A stretch of DNA of 35,466 nucleotides from Brevundimonas sp. (lineage in GTDB: Bacteria; Pseudomonadota; Alphaproteobacteria; Caulobacterales; Caulobacteraceae), in NCBI GenBank assembly GCA_022712235.1, contig JALAGW010000292.1, forward strand, positions 1-35,466, given 5' to 3'. Positions 1-7,999 of the stretch are shown piece by piece. Within the stretch, counting starts at the first letter, position 1; each line of letters opens with the position of its first letter. Made by a program: the position numbers and the translations under genes. The notes under the pieces were generated by a model. That model was not told the DNA's origin. It ran no database searches and saw nothing but the letters and a program-made list of their open reading frames with translations.

Positions 1-635
1 AGCAGGCACTGAACAAAGACGGCGGCCAGCAGCAGCCCCGCCCCCCAGGTCCAGCCGCGCGGCGAACGCGAATGGTCCGAACCGCTCCAGGCCTCCAGCC
101 CCGTCCAGATCAGGCCGGCGAAGATCAGGAAGGCCAGACCCAGGTGGGTCGCCAGCCGTTCGGGCGCCACATCGACCCGCTCCGACAGGCCGCTGGACAC
201 CATCCACCAGCCGATCAGCCCCTGCAGTCCGCCCAGACCCAGCAGAATCAGGCAGCGCACGATCAATCGCTTCGGCATCCGCCGCAGCAGCAGGAAGATC
301 AGGAAGGGAACAGCAAAAACCACGCCGATCAGACGCCCGACCAGCCGGTGCAGCCACTCCCACCAGAAGATGCCCTGGAACTCGCCCAGGCTCATCCCGG
401 CGTTGACCTGGGCGTACTGCGGAATGGCCTTGTACTTGTCGAAGGCCTCGGCCCATTGAGCGTCGTTCAGCGGCGGGATGGCGCCCATGATCGGCTTCCA
501 CTCGGTGATCGACAGGCCCGAGCCCGTCAGGCGCGTCACCCCGCCGATGACCACCATGGCGAAAACCATGGCCGCGCTGAAGAACAGCCACAACGCCACC
601 GCGCGGCTGCGATCCTGATTTACAAAACGGTTCAT
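1..635 (-). CDS. ctaA: Heme A synthase (COX15/CtaA), C-terminus cut by window edge
   Basis: Heme A synthase is an inner-membrane enzyme that oxidises the C8 methyl of heme O to make heme A for aa3-type cytochrome oxidase. Reading from ATG at 635 towards the left edge gives about 211 residues with no stop. Visible marks are MNRFVNQDRSRAVALWLF at the N-terminus, a first membrane helix running into VVIGGVTRLTGSGLSITEWKP, the segment FWWEWLHRLVGRLIG with its conserved heme-binding His, and further helices (FLIFLLLRRMPKR, LILLGLGGLQGLIGWWMVSSG). VTRLTGSGLSI and WEWLHRLVGR are hallmarks of the COX15 type 2 family. About 40% of the protein, including the second His-bearing half, lies outside the window. 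No partner oxidase gene is visible. Confidence 0.93.
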   Translation of the reverse strand, partial: MNRFVNQDRSRAVALWLFFSAAMVFAMVVIGGVTRLTGSGLSITEWKPIMGAIPPLNDAQWAEAFDKYKAIPQYAQVNAGMSLGEFQGIFWWEWLHRLVGRLIGVVFAVPFLIFLLLRRMPKRLIVRCLILLGLGGLQGLIGWWMVSSGLSERVDVAPERLATHLGLAFLIFAGLIWTGLEAWSGSDHSRSPRGWTWGAGLLLAAVFVQCL

Positions 636-766
636 TCGACGCCTGCCGTTCGCCCCGATACACTGTCGCCAAACCCACCGGGCGACCGGGGCGGTATGCC
701 CCTCAAGCGCGGCAAGATCGAGTCGCTTTCGACGCCAGAGCGTCGCACCATTCTGAAGGAGCGCCC

Positions 767-1021
767 GTGGCGCCATATACGGATATCGCCATCGCCGTCG
801 TCGGCGCTCTGGTTCTAGCCTGGATCGCCGACCTGTTGACCGGCCGCCGGGGTCTGGGCGGGACCATTCTGGTCGCCGCCGTCGGCGCCGGCTGCGGGGC
901 CTTTTTGGCCATCCGTGTCTTCGCCCTGGCGACCCTGGGCGACTGGACCTGGATCATCTGGTCCATGATCGCCGCCGTGGTCTGCCTGGTCGCCTTCTTC
1001 CTGTTCCGGAGCAAGCGCTGA
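767..1021 (+). CDS. Small three-helix membrane protein, GlsB/YeaQ-like
   Basis: An 84-residue, strongly hydrophobic protein with three predicted membrane segments, at about residues 5-23, 30-48 and 60-78, ending in FRSKR. The Gly-rich stretch TGRRGLGGTILVAAVGAGCGAF after the first helix resembles the small transglycosylase-associated (GlsB/YeaQ/YmgE) stress membrane proteins, but the match is loose. The start is GTG at 767, decided by an AAGGAG ribosome site at 756-761 with a 5-nt gap. Its stop overlaps the start of the next gene by one base (TGATG), so the two are probably translationally coupled. Function unknown. Confidence 0.75.
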   Translation: MAPYTDIAIAVVGALVLAWIADLLTGRRGLGGTILVAAVGAGCGAFLAIRVFALATLGDWTWIIWSMIAAVVCLVAFFLFRSKR

Positions 1022-1227
1022 TGCCGCCGCGGGCCCGCCGATTCGTCGCCACGATCGGCGTCCTGTTCTTCCTGGCCTTCTGGGTCTGGGGTGCAGTGAC
1101 GATCAACGACCGCCTGCCGGACATCTGGTGGCTGGACCTGATCTTCTTCACGGTCGCCGGAATCGGCTGGGGCATCCCCCTGATCCCGTTGCTGCGCTGG
1201 GCTGAGCGCGCGCCCGGCGGCGAATAG
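1021..1227 (+). CDS. DUF2842 family membrane protein
   Basis: A 68-residue protein with two hydrophobic helices (about residues 9-27 and 38-60) separated by a short loop with the pattern TINDRLPDIWWLDLIFF. The layout and the Trp-rich second half (GIGWGIPLIPLLRWAER) fit the alphaproteobacterial DUF2842 family, whose role is unknown. The ATG overlaps the stop of the upstream membrane-protein gene, which supports a two-gene operon. A terminator-like hairpin follows at 1253-1295. Confidence 0.8.
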   Translation: MPPRARRFVATIGVLFFLAFWVWGAVTINDRLPDIWWLDLIFFTVAGIGWGIPLIPLLRWAERAPGGE

Positions 1228-1252
1228 GGCCACGCCAGGAGCCAGATACAGC

Positions 1253-1295
1253 GAAAGCCCGGCGTTGCCCCTCTCGGGGTGCGCGTCGGGCTTTC
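1253..1295 (+). terminator. Hairpin after the DUF2842 gene
   Basis: GAAAGCCCG at 1253-1261 pairs perfectly with CGGGCTTTC at 1287-1295. An inner CCCC/GGGG stem lies in the loop. There is no long T tract after it, so this is a probable but not textbook intrinsic terminator. It lies 25 bases after the stop codon of the DUF2842 gene. Confidence 0.6.
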
Positions 1296-1589
1296 ATTGG
1301 GGGCCAAACTTCATTCATTTCTGAACGATGATTTTGACCTCAATCATCCGGTTTTCACCTGACGATCAACCTATAAACCCGAAAGCCCGCGCGAAGGTTC
1401 CGCCCGCTGCGGGACATTTCTCTACACCCCGCCGACACCGCCTTCGTCCAGAGTCGCCAAACCACGGTTCCGGATCGAACGTCACCCAGCCATTGCCGAA
1501 ACGTGACGGAACGATAGCTCGCCTGAAGGAAACCCGTCGCCGGCGCGGCCTAGCCCCCGCCCCCAGGTAACGCTTCCGGGGATTCCGTC
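1296..1589. other. Intergenic region upstream of the TonB-dependent receptor
   Basis: Nearly 300 bases without a convincing gene; reading frames here lack family resemblance and ribosome sites. It must contain the promoter of the receptor gene. The only landmarks are an AT-richer stretch near 1310-1380, a weak dyad CGTCAC (1480-1485)/GTGACG (1503-1508), and GGGGA at 1578-1582 as the receptor ribosome site. No recognised operator is seen. Confidence 0.4.
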
Positions 1590-4201
1590 ATGACTATCGC
1601 CTCCTATCGCGCCGCAGCCTGGCTGCTGGCGAGCACCGCACTTTGCGCGCCCATCCTGGCCCTGCCCGGCGCGGCCTCCGCTCAGGACGCCCAGCAAGAG
1701 GCGACCTCCGAGGTCGACGAGATCGTCGTCACCGGCCAGCGCGAAGCCCAGCGCGCCGCCATCGCCGTCAAGCGTCGCCAGTTCGAGGTCATGGACGCCG
1801 TCTCGTCCGACGACATCGGCAAGCTGCCGGATCACAACACCGCCGCCGCCCTGCGCCGCATTCCCGGCGTGTCCATCATGGAGGACCAGGGCGAGCCGCG
1901 CTGGCCGATCCTGCGCGGCCTGGCCTCGACCTATAACCGCACCACCATCGACGGCGCCTTCGTCGGCTCGGTCGACGAGAGCGCCCGCACCGTGCCGATG
2001 GACATCGTTCCCTCGGTCATGGCCGGCCGCCTGGAGGTCATCAAGACGGTGACGCCCGAAAACGACGGCAACGCCATCGGCGGCGTCATCAACGTGCGCA
2101 CCCGCAGCGCCTTCGATCGCAAAGACCCGTCTTCGACGGCATGGCCTCCTACGGCGTCTATGAGCGCAGCGGCGACGTCCGCAACGACGATCCGTCCTAT
2201 CGCCTGAGCTTCGCCACCGGCCGCCGCTTCGGCGCCAATAACGAATGGGGCGTGGTGGTCGGCGCCTCGCACGAACAGCTCGACTACGACATCCCGCAGG
2301 TCGAGGTCGCGGCCCCCTCCGTTCGCGAGTACGATGCCGACGGCAAGCCGGTGGACTCCGGCTCGGCGACCGGCAACGGCATCCAGGTGCCGACCCAGCA
2401 TCGCCTCTTCTGGTACAACAACACCAAGCAGCGCTCGGGCCTGAACGGCAAGCTGGAGTGGCGTCCGTCCAACACCTTCCGCTGGGAGGCCTCAGCCTTG
2501 TGGGCCAGCATGGAGGACGATGAGGAGCGCATCGAGTTCCGCACCGAGCCGAACGGAAACGTCTCGAACCAGACCCCGACCTCGGGAACCTTCGCAACGG
2601 GGCGCAACATTGTCGGCCTGAACCAGCCCATCACCAAGCGCGAGATCGGCCTTCTGCGCACCGGCTTCGAGTGGAACGCCGCACCGCTGTGGACCCTGGA
2701 CGGCGATCTGTCCTGGTCCACCGCCGCGCTGGAGACGCCGAACACCGCCTATGAGTTCCGCACGGCGGCCAATTCCAACTTCGGCTTCAACTACGATACA
2801 TCGGACTTCTTCCCCGTCTTCACGCCGACCGATCCGGCCGCCTTCCGGGACGCCAAGCTCTACAACCTGCAGCAACGCCGGGTGTCCCTGACCACCAGCG
2901 ACGAGGACACGGTGCAGGCCCGCTTCAACGCCGCCTTCGACGACGGCGGCTTCGATCGCAATCTGAAGGTCAAGTTCGGCGGTCTGATCCGCTCCAGCGA
3001 CCGCGCCTACGCCAGCAGCCGCACCGACTATAAGACCGCGCCCGGCTTCGCCTTCACCTTCGACGAGGTGGACGTGGCAGGCCCCAGCGAATTGATCCAG
3101 GGCCGCTATGACCTGGGCGCCCGTATCGACGCCGGTCTGGCCGAGAACTTCTTCACCGCCAACCGCGATCGCTTCACCGCCACGACCGCCCTGCCGACCG
3201 GCGACTATGACGTGACCGAGGACATCTACGCCGCCTATGGCCAGGCCAGTTATCGGATGGGCGACGTCACCGTCCTGGGCGGGCTGCGCTACGAGAAGAC
3301 CGAGGTAGAGTCCCAGGCCGTCCGCAACACCGGCGGCGTCCTGACCCCGGCCCACAACGAAGGCGGCTATGAGAACTGGCTGCCCAGCGTCCACCTGCGC
3401 TGGGACGTGCGCGAGGACATGGTGGTGCGCGCCGCCTGGACCAACACCATCGGCCGCCCGGACTTCGGCTCCCTGGCCGCCAGCGAGAGCCTGAGCTTCG
3501 ACGGCTCCCAGCCGACCCTGTCGCGGGGCAACCCCAATCTGGAGCCGCGCGAGAGCGAGGGCTTCGACCTGTCGTTCGAATACTATCCGACGGACGGCCT
3601 GATCTCGGTCGCGGTCTTCACCAAGTCGATCGACAATGAGATCTTCACCATCAGCTCGGTGCAGCGCATGGACGTGGGCCGTGGCCTGGAGGACGTGCTG
3701 GTCTCCACCCCGATGAACGCCCAGTCGGCGGAAATCCGCGGGATCGAACTGGGCTTCCAGCAGGCCCTGACCATGCTGCCGGCGCCCTTCGACGGCTTCG
3801 GCGTCAGCGCCAACGCCACCTTCCTGGACACGGAGTTCACCTTCCTGACCTCGGCGGGCGAGCGCCACACCGGCCTGTTCCAGCAGCCGGACACCACCAC
3901 CAACGCCTCGATCTACTACCAGCGCGGGCCGCTGGAGGCGCGGATCTCGCACAACTACGTCGGCGGCTTCCTCGAGACGATCAACGACACCATCCCCAAC
4001 GCCGACCAGTACTGGAAGGGCCGTCACCTGTATGACGCCTCGATCAGCTGGCGCTTCGACAACGGCATGACGGTCTTCGTCGAGGGCCAGAACCTGAACG
4101 ACGCCGGTCGCCGCGAAGTGACCGGCCCGAACAAGGGCTATCTGCAGGAATCCGCCGAATACGGCCGCACCTTCTGGGTCGGCCTGTCCGCCAGCTTCTG
4201 A
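1590..4201 (+). pseudogene. TonB-dependent receptor with a -1 frameshift
   Basis: An outer-membrane ligand-gated receptor driven by TonB/ExbBD. The first reading frame (from ATG 1590) has a signal peptide ending in ALPGAASAQD, a TonB box (VDEIVVTGQRE) and a plug domain with LPDHNTAAALRRIPGVSI and the plug end GGVINVRTRSAF. The homology then jumps to the -1 frame at about 2125-2130, continuing as VFDGMASYGVYERSGD through the whole beta-barrel to the terminal aromatic FWVGLSASF. Joined, the product would be about 870 residues, normal for the Caulobacter/Xanthomonas receptor family (TIGR01782-like). One base seems to be missing around AAAGACCCGTC. No start or ribosome site is suitable for the barrel part alone. 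Either the gene is broken or the sequence has an error here. Substrate unknown. Confidence 0.85.
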
Positions 4202-4212
4202 TCCCGCCCTTC

Positions 4213-4242
4213 AGGCCGCCTTTCCGACCGGGAAGGCGGCCT
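4213..4242 (+). terminator. Hairpin between receptor gene and next gene
   Basis: AGGCCGCCTTTCC (4213-4225) pairs with GGAAGGCGGCCT (4231-4242) with one bulged base, then CTTTCC follows. It lies 12 bases after the receptor stop and 20 before the next ATG. It may act as a partial terminator that lowers expression of the downstream gene, or as a 3'-end stabiliser. Confidence 0.6.
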
Positions 4243-4262
4243 TTCCGTCTGAAAGACCCGCC

Positions 4263-5078
4263 ATGCTGATCGCCACCCTCGCCGCCATCGCCCTGTCCGC
4301 CTCCCAGGCGCCCGAAGCCCAGCCGCCCGCCCCTGTTCTCGCCGGACAGTTGGAGACCGTGCGCCGCTATCCGTCCGACGCTCGCCAGGGCGTGGCTGTC
4401 GGCCCCCATGACGTTTACGCCGTCTCCAACTGGTCCCTGACCCGCTACGACAAGACGAGCGGTGAAAAGAAGGCCGAATGGTCGGGTGATCCCAAGCGCT
4501 TTCCCCACATCAACTCCTGCACCCTCATCAACGCCGAACTGGTCTGCGCCAGCTCCAACTTCCCCGGCACCCCGCACGTCAGCACGGTCGAAATCTTCGA
4601 TCCGCAAGACCTGCATCACGTCCGCAGCGTCGCCCTGGGGCTGGGGACCGGCTCCCTGACCTGGATCGAGCGTCACGACGGCGCCTGGTGGGGGATGTTC
4701 GCCAACTATGACGGACGCGGCCGCGAGGCCCCGCGCGACCATCGCCACACCACCCTGGTCTGCTTCGACGACCAGTGGCGGCGCACCGAAAGCTGGGCCA
4801 TCCCCGCCTCCATACTCGAGCGGATCGCGCCGATGAGCATTTCTGGCGGCGGCTGGGGCCCGGACGGGCGGCTCTATCTCAGCGGCCATGACCACCCCGA
4901 GCTCTACGTCGTCGCCTTCCCCCAGGGCGGCGGCGTGCTGGATCACGTGGAGACCCTGGGCATGGAGGCCGAGGGTCAGGCCATCGACTGGGACGAGAGC
5001 GAACCCGGCGTCCTCTACGGCATCACCCGCCGCACGCGCGAAATTCTCGCGATGAAGGCGCCGATCGGAATTCCCTGA
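4263..5078 (+). CDS. Exported propeller-like protein of unknown function
   Basis: A 271-residue protein with a short signal peptide (MLIATLAAIALSASQA). The rest consists of short beta-rich repeats such as QGVAVGPHDVYAVSNWSLTRYDK, SCTLINAELVCASSN and GWGPDGRLYLSGHDHPELYVV, a pattern typical of beta-propeller blades. It ends with WDESEPGVLYGITRRTREIL. No catalytic motif is recognised; it lacks the usual marks of beta-propeller phytases. It follows the TonB-dependent receptor by 61 bases on the same strand, so it may process or bind the ligand of that receptor in the periplasm. That role is inferred from position only. Confidence 0.75.
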   Translation: MLIATLAAIALSASQAPEAQPPAPVLAGQLETVRRYPSDARQGVAVGPHDVYAVSNWSLTRYDKTSGEKKAEWSGDPKRFPHINSCTLINAELVCASSNFPGTPHVSTVEIFDPQDLHHVRSVALGLGTGSLTWIERHDGAWWGMFANYDGRGREAPRDHRHTTLVCFDDQWRRTESWAIPASILERIAPMSISGGGWGPDGRLYLSGHDHPELYVVAFPQGGGVLDHVETLGMEAEGQAIDWDESEPGVLYGITRRTREILAMKAPIGIP

Positions 5079-5121
5079 CGCTTGAATTTGGAGGCGGCCA
5101 GTTCGCTGCGCGCTCTTCCCG

Positions 5122-5334
5122 TCAGGGCCGGCGCTTGACTTCCCAGTCCAGCGTCCAGCGCCCCGGACCCGCCGCCTTCAGTTCCGACTTCACCGCCGGC
5201 ACCTGCCGATCGAATCCATCAAGCAAAAGCGACATTCCGCTGACGGAGGCGATGGTCGCATTGGTCTGCCAGAAAGGCCCCGCCACGCCTCGAATCGCGA
5301 GGCGGATATGGACGGTGTCGTTGACCTGCGGCAT
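5122..5334 (-). CDS. Small protein of unknown function
   Basis: A 70-residue reading frame starting MPQVNDTVHIRLAIRGVAG and ending RWTLDWEVKRRP. It looks like a small beta-rich domain. The open frame continues upstream to 5535, but that extension is Arg-rich and unconvincing. GGAGA lies about seven bases before the ATG at 5334 and decides the start. It converges with the propeller-like gene (43 bases apart) and lies opposite the bioB promoter region. I do not recognise the family. Confidence 0.55.
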   Translation of the reverse strand: MPQVNDTVHIRLAIRGVAGPFWQTNATIASVSGMSLLLDGFDRQVPAVKSELKAAGPGRWTLDWEVKRRP

Positions 5335-5474
5335 GCGCCGTCTCCACTTTGTCGGACGATCCAGCCGCCACAAGCCGCCTTGTGCATCGGCTCGCTGACG
5401 CTGTCTGCCACGAAACTCCAAGGCGACGTCGCAAAATCGCGCGCAGCGCCTCGGCCGTGACCCTTCGCGCATGC

Positions 5475-5500
5475 GCTTAATTATATATAATATATAAGAC
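5475..5500 (+). promoter_or_regulatory. AT-rich promoter candidate for bioB
   Basis: The only strongly AT-rich tract in this part of the window (TTAATTATATATAATATATAAG) contains TATAAT at 5486-5491. No good -35 hexamer is seen at 17 bases upstream. It lies about 66 bases before the bioB start and just upstream of a BioR-type operator, which is the expected place for a repressible promoter. Confidence 0.45.
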
Positions 5501-5521
5501 TTACCAGAGAGATCGATTTTG

Positions 5522-5531
5522 TTATCTATGA
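5522..5531 (+). promoter_or_regulatory. BioR operator 1 (upstream of bioB)
   Basis: TTATCTATGA differs at one base from the published alphaproteobacterial BioR palindrome TTATCTATAA. It lies between the AT-rich promoter candidate and the bioB start codon. The same ten bases occur in front of bioR at 7276-7285. Confidence 0.8.
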
Positions 5532-5556
5532 TCAACCTGCCTCACGCAGGATTTTC

Positions 5557-6570
5557 ATGCAGACGGGCAATATGATAGATAATTACACCCCTGACGCGCA
5601 CGCGATCTACACGATGCCGTTCATGGACCTTCTCCATCGCGCTCACACGGTGCATCGCGCCCATTTTGAGCCCAGCACGATCCAGTGCTCGAAGCTGCTG
5701 TCCATCAAGACGGGCGGCTGCCCAGAGGACTGCTCCTACTGCTCACAATCGGCGCGTTATGATTCGGAACTGTCTGCGTCGAAGATGATGGAGGTCCAGC
5801 GCGTGCTGGATGAAGCGCGCAAGGCCAAGGCCGCGGGCGCCACCCGCTACTGCATGGGCGCGGCCTGGCGCTCTCCCAAGGCCCGCGACATGCCCGGCGT
5901 CCTGGCCATGATCAGGGGCGTCAAGGAAATGGGCCTGGAGACCTGCATGACCCTGGGCATGCTCTCCGACGATCAGGCGGCCCAACTGCGCGACGCAGGC
6001 CTCGACTACTACAACCACAACATCGACACCTCGGAACGCTACTATTCCGAGGTCATCACCAGCCGCACCTTCGCCGACCGCCTGAACACCCTGGACCGCG
6101 TTCGCGCGGCGGGGATCAACGTCTGCTCGGGCGGCATCGTCGGCATGGGCGAGACCGCCGATGACCGCATCGACATGCTCCGCACCCTGGCCGAACTGGA
6201 AGAGCCGCCGGAATCGGTGCCGATCAACATGCTGATGCCGATGAAGGGCACGCCCATGGCCGACATGGCCCCGCTGGACCCGATCGAAATGGTCCGCACC
6301 ATCGCCACGGCCCGCATCCTGATGCCTCAGGCCTATGTCCGCCTGTCGGCCGGACGGTCGGAGATGAGCGACGAACTGCAGGCCATGTGCTTCTTCGCCG
6401 GCGCCAACTCCATCTTCGTCGGCGGCACCCTGTTGACCGCCGACAACCCCGGCGAGGACAAGGACGCCCTGCTCTTCAACAAGCTGAACCTGAAGCGCGC
6501 CGAGGTCGTGGAAGCCGCAGTCGCCTGCCAGGAGACCGTTCAGAACCGCGTTCAAGAACAGGCCGCCTGA
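5557..6570 (+). CDS. bioB: Biotin synthase
   Basis: A radical SAM enzyme that inserts sulfur into dethiobiotin, the last step of biotin synthesis. The 337-residue protein carries the SAM [4Fe-4S] motif CPEDCSYCSQS near residue 54. It also has the three Cys of the second cluster (RYCMGAAWRS, ETCMTLGML, INVCSGGIVGMGE), the Arg in YVRLSAGRSEMSDE and the conserved YYNHNIDTS. Length is normal. The ATG at 5557 has AGGA at 5548-5551; a second ATG at 5572 lacks a good site. A small hairpin (CCTGC 5536-5540, GCAGG 5546-5550) overlaps the ribosome site. Two BioR-type operators flank the start. No other biotin biosynthesis gene is in the window. bioR lies convergently downstream. Confidence 0.97.
   Translation: MQTGNMIDNYTPDAHAIYTMPFMDLLHRAHTVHRAHFEPSTIQCSKLLSIKTGGCPEDCSYCSQSARYDSELSASKMMEVQRVLDEARKAKAAGATRYCMGAAWRSPKARDMPGVLAMIRGVKEMGLETCMTLGMLSDDQAAQLRDAGLDYYNHNIDTSERYYSEVITSRTFADRLNTLDRVRAAGINVCSGGIVGMGETADDRIDMLRTLAELEEPPESVPINMLMPMKGTPMADMAPLDPIEMVRTIATARILMPQAYVRLSAGRSEMSDELQAMCFFAGANSIFVGGTLLTADNPGEDKDALLFNKLNLKRAEVVEAAVACQETVQNRVQEQAA
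5573..5582 (-). promoter_or_regulatory. BioR operator 2 (inside the bioB coding start)
   Basis: TGATAGATAA, which reads TTATCTATCA on the other strand, is one base off the BioR consensus. It covers codons 6 to 9 of bioB if translation starts at 5557. Its centre is 51 bases from that of operator 1, about five helical turns, so the two sites could be bound cooperatively. Confidence 0.7.
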
Positions 6571-6583
6571 TCACCCCACCGCA

Positions 6584-6621
6584 CCGTCGCGCCGGCTGGA
6601 CGCCCCGGCCGCGCGCGACGG
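6584..6621. terminator. Hairpin between convergent bioB and bioR
   Basis: CCGTCGCGC (6584-6592) pairs perfectly with GCGCGACGG (6613-6621) in the 72-base gap between the two converging stop codons. No T tract follows on either strand, so it may be a weak bidirectional terminator. Confidence 0.4.
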
Positions 6622-6642
6622 GTTGCGATTGCAAGTTCCGCC

Positions 6643-7254
6643 CTAGACCGCCCTCGCCAGGTGACGCTCGAACGTCGCCACCGCCGCCGCTACGTCTCGC
6701 GTGCGGATGGCCGCCATAAGCGCGCGATGATCGGCGTCTGGCCGAGGCCTCCACCGATCCTTGTATTGCGCCAGCATATGGCGAGAGCCGTGCAATTGCA
6801 GATTACCGACCTCCTCGAGCAGGCGCGGCATGCCGCAGGCGGCCATGGTCCCAAGGTGGAAGGCGCGATTGGCCGCCTCCCAGTCATAGATGTTGTCCGC
6901 CTGATCACAGGCCAACCGCAAGACCTCCAGCCTCCCGATGTCGTCCTGCGTCAGCTTGGGCGCCGAATGCAGCAGCGCCAAAGGCTCCAAGGCCGCACGC
7001 ATCAACTTCACCTCGCGCTGCGCCGCCTGATCCAGCGGCGCGACCCGCACGCCGACGTTCGGCCGGCTGACCGCCAAGCCCCTGGCCACAAGCCGCAGGA
7101 AGGCCTCGCGTACCGGCACATGGCTGACGCTGAACTCCTCGGCGACATGCTCCTGGCGCAGCTTGGCGTCGGGCGCCAGCTCACCCCGCACGATCCGGAC
7201 GGCAAGCGTGTCGGCGATGCTGTCCGACGAAAAACCAGGCCTTGAACCCGCCAC
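6643..7254 (-). CDS. bioR: BioR, GntR/FCD-family biotin repressor
   Basis: A 203-residue transcription regulator. The N-terminal winged helix is typical of GntR (LAVRIVRGELAPDAKLRQEHVAEEFSVSHVPVREAFLRLVARGLAV), followed by an all-helical FCD ligand domain with ANRAFHLGTMAACGMPRLLEEV and ADHRALMAAIRTRDVAAAVATFERHL. BioR of this family represses bio genes in alphaproteobacteria in response to biotin or its metabolic state. Assignment as BioR rests on the adjacent bioB and on three BioR-type operators, one 21 bases before its own start, suggesting autoregulation. The start is GTG at 7254, preceded by a strong GGAGG. Confidence 0.88.
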   Translation of the reverse strand: MAGSRPGFSSDSIADTLAVRIVRGELAPDAKLRQEHVAEEFSVSHVPVREAFLRLVARGLAVSRPNVGVRVAPLDQAAQREVKLMRAALEPLALLHSAPKLTQDDIGRLEVLRLACDQADNIYDWEAANRAFHLGTMAACGMPRLLEEVGNLQLHGSRHMLAQYKDRWRPRPDADHRALMAAIRTRDVAAAVATFERHLARAV

Positions 7255-7275
7255 GGGACCTCCAGAATTCTTGGA

Positions 7276-7285
7276 TTATCTATGA
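7276..7285 (+). promoter_or_regulatory. BioR operator 3 (upstream of bioR)
   Basis: TTATCTATGA, identical over ten bases (and one further T) to operator 1 upstream of bioB. It lies 21 bases before the GTG start of bioR, in line with autorepression. Confidence 0.8.
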
Positions 7286-7375
7286 TTTCTGAATGGTCGC
7301 CCGTCAAACGAATAGGCAGGCCTTCGCGCGCGTACGGAATCCCGCCTGCACGCCCGCCCCATGAGGCCCAATTGC

Positions 7376-7404
7376 AAAAGGGGCCGCTCGAGAGCGACCC
7401 CTTT
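7376..7404 (-). terminator. Terminator of the tRNA-Pro gene
   Basis: On the minus strand AAAGGGG-CGCTC pairs with GAGCG-CCCCTTTT, with one internal mismatch, and ends in a T run. It lies 24 bases past the tRNA 3' end, a classic intrinsic terminator. Confidence 0.8.
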
Positions 7405-7428
7405 AACCAACCGATTTCCCTGAGGAAA

Positions 7429-7505
<77 letters not shown>

Positions 7506-7576
7506 AAGGCGCTCCGTATAGACGGCGATTCCGCAGTCCGCAAACGCTAAAACGCTCTTTGAACAACAAGTTCGCC

Positions 7577-7993
7577 TCAGCGGCGCAGAACGGCATCCAG
7601 ACGCGCCTTCGCCGACTCCAGGTCGGCCAGAATCGCGCCCAGGCGAGCGGCCTCGAATGGCGCAGCGACGGCGGAAGCGACGGGTTCGCGCTCCACGTCA
7701 GCGTCGATCTCCAGCGTCGTCGCCGGATCGCCGTAGGCCGCCAAGCGTGCCAGACCCTGCTCCTTGTGCAGACGCTGGACGCCGCGAATGGTCAGCCCCT
7801 CGTCGTGCAGCAGCCGACGCACCCCCTTCAGGACCGTGACGTCCTCGGAGCGATAGAAGCGCCGCCCGCCCGCGCGCTTGACCGGAGCGATGAAGTCGAA
7901 CTTCGTTTCCCAGAAGCGCAGGACATGCTGGGGCGCGCCGACTTCGTCAGCGGCCTCGGAAATGGTGCGAAAGGCGTTCGGGCTTTTGGCCAC
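7577..7993 (-). CDS. MerR-family transcription regulator downstream of ihfA
   Basis: A 138-residue DNA-binding protein. The MerR winged helix is at residues 8-75: FRTISEAADEVGAPQHVLRFWE, then RRFYRSEDVTVLKGVRRLLHDEGLTIRGVQRL. A helical C-terminal tail follows, ending in DLESAKARLDAVLRR. It has no Cys pattern for metals, so the ligand is unknown. The GTG start lies six bases after the ihfA stop, so the two are co-transcribed; this pairing is common in alphaproteobacteria. The regulatory target cannot be told from the sequence. Confidence 0.9.
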   Translation of the reverse strand: MAKSPNAFRTISEAADEVGAPQHVLRFWETKFDFIAPVKRAGGRRFYRSEDVTVLKGVRRLLHDEGLTIRGVQRLHKEQGLARLAAYGDPATTLEIDADVEREPVASAVAAPFEAARLGAILADLESAKARLDAVLRR

Positions 7994-7999
7994 GTCAGA

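Noticed and set aside
695..818. Short frame MPLKRGKIESLSTPERR... before the small membrane-protein gene
   Set aside because: The N-terminal part looks protein-like, but it overlaps the better supported GTG gene at 767 and ends in shadow sequence. Not enough support for a gene.
1480..1508. CGTCAC...GTGACG dyad before the receptor gene
   Set aside because: Six-base arms with a 17-base gap in GC-rich DNA are too weak to call an operator.
2110..2140. Programmed -1 frameshifting in the TonB-dependent receptor
   Set aside because: There is no X XXY YYZ slippery heptamer, and no hairpin is evident after the shift point. Mutation or sequence error is simpler.
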